A stretch of DNA of 64,000 nt from a virus. Position 1 is the stretch's first letter. Every line of letters begins with the position of its first letter. The DNA lies in the IMG/VR virus record IMGVR_UViG_3300042923_001106, positions 1-64,000 of that record; one strand, 5' to 3'. Of the stretch, positions 62,054-64,000 are shown piece after piece. Under the pieces are notes generated by a model. That model was not told where the DNA came from, did not search any database, and worked only from the letters and a program-made list of their open reading frames with translations. The position numbers and the translations under genes are program-made.

Positions 62054-62545
62054 ATGAACTTTCTTGAACAGTTGGCGAATGAGTGGTACTCGTATACGGA
62101 TCATTTTGTTCGCAATAATATTAAGTTTGATAAGCGTCCAAATGGAGGCTACAATGGAGAAATTGATGTAATAGCATTTAATTATAAGGAAAATCAACTA
62201 ATTCACATTGAAGCTTCTATGGATGCTAATCAAAATGAAAAACGAGTTATTGGCTTCAATAAGAAATTCCGTTTAACATTAGGGGAATACAACGAACTGT
62301 TGAAAACCGAGGCTACGAATATAAAGAAAATTGCAATAGTAGGCATATCGAAAACAGCAATTGATTTTGGAAACGGAATTCAGCATATTACTGTACCTGA
62401 TTTTGTAAACAATATAACGAATAGAATTAAGAACATTGATCCAATGAAAGCAGCAATTCCAGAAGGCTTCCCGTTGATGAGAGCAATCCAATTTTCAAAT
62501 TATTATATAAATAAAACAAAGGATGAAATTATCGTTAGGCAATGA
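62054..62545 (+). CDS. PD-(D/E)XK-fold nuclease
   Basis: 163 residues. GGYNGEIDVIAFNYKENQLI and HIEAS (residues ~35-54) are the Glu/Asp...Glu-x-x catalytic core of restriction-like nucleases. A helical N-terminus (FLEQLANEWYSYTDHFVRNN) and C-terminus complete it. No methylase partner is adjacent. Its stop sits in a hairpin. Confidence 0.68.
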   Translation: MNFLEQLANEWYSYTDHFVRNNIKFDKRPNGGYNGEIDVIAFNYKENQLIHIEASMDANQNEKRVIGFNKKFRLTLGEYNELLKTEATNIKKIAIVGISKTAIDFGNGIQHITVPDFVNNITNRIKNIDPMKAAIPEGFPLMRAIQFSNYYINKTKDEIIVRQ

Positions 62546-62594
62546 AATGGTTATTTTATGAATCGAGAAAGGACTATAGAAAGGGGGAAATAAG

Positions 62595-63155
62595 TTGTCT
62601 TACAATTTTAACAGAATAATCAGGTATGTAGCTGGAAATATTGTATTACATTATGATAAGAGGTCTGATAAAAAACGTCCCTATCTAATAATTTCTAACA
62701 ATTCTGCGGCGATTGACGGGTACTCTGATTATATCGTTCTACCGATCACGTCAAAAAATAAGCGAAAGAAGAAATTTATGATTGAAGTAGATCATGAATC
62801 TTGTGGACTAAAAGAACCAAGTTTCATAAAGGGCAATAAACCTGATGTTATAACTCAGGATGGAATAATTAAATTGATCGGAAATGTTGACTCTGTAATA
62901 TTGGAACAATCTAAAGAAGCCCTTGAAGATTGCATTAAAGACGAATCAATGAGCAGATACAAGGAGTCCTTTATGTACTGGATTAAAGCCTATAATGTTG
63001 CATACAGGTTGTCCTACACATTATCGGATGCAACAAATGGTATGAAGGATGAATTCCACACCTCGATAGGCAGATTTATTTTTGAGAATAAGTCAGTTTT
63101 AAAAATATCTTTGAATCCTGAATATCTCGATATATTAAAAATAAGAATTGAATAA
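62595..63155 (+). CDS. MazF/PemK-like fold protein
   Basis: 186 residues, TTG start after AAAGGGGG. VAGNIVLHYDKRSDKKRPYL, IISNN, YIVLPITSKNKR and IKLIGNVDSVIL have the SH3-like MazF core pattern. There is an extra helical C-domain (residues ~115-186). No antitoxin gene is visible beside it, so it may not be a standard toxin. Confidence 0.6.
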   Translation: MSYNFNRIIRYVAGNIVLHYDKRSDKKRPYLIISNNSAAIDGYSDYIVLPITSKNKRKKKFMIEVDHESCGLKEPSFIKGNKPDVITQDGIIKLIGNVDSVILEQSKEALEDCIKDESMSRYKESFMYWIKAYNVAYRLSYTLSDATNGMKDEFHTSIGRFIFENKSVLKISLNPEYLDILKIRIE

Positions 63156-63188
63156 AATGGTTCTTTTAATGGGAGGTTGAATTGAATA

Positions 63189-63473
63189 ATGATGAAACAC
63201 GATTTCATTAAGCAAGTTTTCACTAAGATCGAATCCAAAGGATTTACGGTATTTGAAGGGGAACAAAAATCTGAGGCAGTGCATGTAAAGGTTCTACATA
63301 ATCAAACGGCTCACTCGTATGATTTAAAACTCCAATTTAAGAATGATAACTACGATGGTTTTGAATTGGGTGGAGATCAGGAAGTTGAGCATGTAACTCG
63401 AAAAAATTACGAAACCTTTGATATAATGAATCAGATCGAATCGTCTATAAGGGAAGTTTTGTTTCGACGATAA
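63189..63473 (+). CDS. Early protein, unknown
   Basis: 94 residues from ATG 63189 (GGGAGG upstream; ATG 63192 also possible). MMKHDFIKQVFTKIESKGFT; alpha/beta; unrecognised. Confidence 0.6.
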   Translation: MMKHDFIKQVFTKIESKGFTVFEGEQKSEAVHVKVLHNQTAHSYDLKLQFKNDNYDGFELGGDQEVEHVTRKNYETFDIMNQIESSIREVLFRR

Positions 63474-63510
63474 TAGGCATGTTATTTCTTAAAAATTTGG
63501 ACGTGATTCA

Positions 63511-63741
63511 GTGAGTAAATGCAATTATATATCTTTAAAAGATTTAATTAAAAAACTCATTCTCGATTCTCACGATGATGGTTATGTGCTTCTGTACGAT
63601 GGTGTTGAATGTATTGTACGTAGTTTTGATCGATTTATTTTAGATTATTGTGTAGACAAAGACTATTTCGCTCCATACTTCAGTTATTATATTGCCGAAG
63701 ACACAAAATACTTTGATGATTTTAAATGGAGATATGTATAA
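63511..63741 (+). CDS. Small protein, unknown
   Basis: 76 residues, GTG start with weak site GGACGTG. MSKCNYISLKDLIKKLILDS; acidic C-terminus. Followed by a terminator. Confidence 0.5.
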   Translation: MSKCNYISLKDLIKKLILDSHDDGYVLLYDGVECIVRSFDRFILDYCVDKDYFAPYFSYYIAEDTKYFDDFKWRYV

Positions 63742-63745
63742 ATAA

Positions 63746-63775
63746 AAAACCATGCTGCTTAAACGGCATGGTTTT
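63746..63775. terminator. Bidirectional terminator
   Basis: AAAACCATGC (63746-63755) and GCATGGTTTT (63766-63775), loop TGCTTAAACG. It ends both the rightward genes and the leftward partial gene, whose stop codon it contains. Confidence 0.8.
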
Positions 63776-64000
63776 GGTTTGTTCCATCGAGAATCCCAAG
63801 TTTACGGGCATTTTCAATTATTTTGAGCATGTTTTTAAAATCTTCATTTATCTTGATTTCCGGCTTATTTTCTAATTTTATCGTTAGTTCTTCATTTTCT
63901 TTTCTCAATTTATCGATTACATGCTCCATCAATTGTAAGGCTTCAAGAATGTCTGAGATGGGGATGAAATTGTTTTCAGTTACTGTTGGAATAGGATCTG
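63759..64000 (-). CDS. Minus-strand coiled-coil protein (5' end outside the window)
   Basis: The frame enters at 64000 and ends TAA at 63759. Visible residues include TENNFIPISDILEALQLMEH, then LRKENEELTIKLENKPEIK and ARKLGILDGTNQNHAV. Coiled coil. It opposes the rightward genes; its start is not visible. Unrecognised. Confidence 0.55.
   Translation of the reverse strand, partial: DPIPTVTENNFIPISDILEALQLMEHVIDKLRKENEELTIKLENKPEIKINEDFKNMLKIIENARKLGILDGTNQNHAV

Larger units (their letters stand above)
47124..63168 (+). repeat. Family of small hairpins built on stop codons
   Basis: Short AT hairpins include the stop codon in the 5' arm and precede the next ribosome binding site: at 47126, 47411, 48604, 57130, 57821, 58396, 58783, 58974, 59186, 62545 and 63155. 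Stems are 5-8 bp (for example AATGAAAT-ATCT-ATTTCATT at 58779-58798). Loops differ, so it is a structural theme rather than a sequence copy. Confidence 0.65.

Noticed and set aside
1-64000. tRNA or rRNA genes
   Set aside because: No cloverleaf with conserved GTTCGA-type arm and CCA end was recognised; a covariance-model scan would be decisive.

Overview
The window looks like a temperate siphophage (prophage) of a low-GC Gram-positive host, most likely Paenibacillus or a close relative. Its gene order strongly resembles Bacillus phage SPbeta. Host clues are an exported protein with a copper-amine-oxidase-N-like 'stalk' domain at the left end, Bacillus-type AGGAGG/AAAGGAGGTGAT ribosome binding sites, frequent GTG and TTG starts, and a sequence matching the Bacillus LexA (DinR) box. 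The SPbeta resemblance rests on a ~916-residue protein carrying the Asp-x-Asp-Gly-Asp signature of YonO-type single-subunit RNA polymerases next to an HU gene, a tyrosine recombinase inside the structural module, and an XRE regulator divergent from a recombinase-like protein. All family calls were made by reading; no database was searched.

Layout. (1) 1-11.5 kb: tail genes on the minus strand (tail-associated protein with four exact 127-codon repeats, distal tail protein, tape measure), interrupted by a plus-strand surface-protein gene. (2) 11.6-13.4 kb: a small divergent regulatory cassette: a ribbon-helix-helix regulator faces a Myb/RsfA-like regulator, and a repeated palindrome lies in both promoter spacers. 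(3) 13.5-31.7 kb: tyrosine recombinase, then, going upstream on the minus strand, tail completion, tail tube, connectors, capsid, scaffold/protease-like protein, portal, large terminase (with a frameshift at its start), an HNH/AP2-type protein and a metallophosphoesterase. (4) 31.7-39.5 kb: PIN-PhoH ATPase, an intact IS256-family element inserted in the loop of a hairpin, HU, a zinc-finger protein, the YonO-like RNA polymerase and a CoiA-like nuclease. (5) 39.5-42.2 kb: lysogeny control region (XRE repressor divergent from a recombinase-like regulator). (6) 42.2-43.2 kb: gene-free, origin-like region with an AT tract, inverted repeats, ATCGATG iterons and a sharp G/C strand flip. (7) 43.2-63.7 kb: rightward early/middle genes, mostly small and unknown. 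They include an HNH nuclease, a 928-residue protein, a 1006-residue DNA methylase-helicase fusion, a free-standing recombinase core-binding domain, two cyclic-phosphate-receiver-like proteins, a PD-(D/E)XK nuclease, a MazF-like protein and a YolD-like protein. Inside it is a minus-strand gene under a LexA-type box. (8) The right end holds part of another minus-strand gene.

How it may work together. Host RNA polymerase would read the rightward genes from near-consensus promoters, several sharing one AT-rich upstream block. The YonO-like polymerase would then plausibly transcribe the leftward late module, as in SPbeta. Unusual themes are AUU and CUG start codons at the expected ATG position, a family of small hairpins built around stop codons ahead of the next ribosome binding site, and several genes broken by indels or a stop. 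The last point, with the insertion sequence, raises the question of whether this is a decaying prophage, a sequence with errors, or in places programmed recoding.
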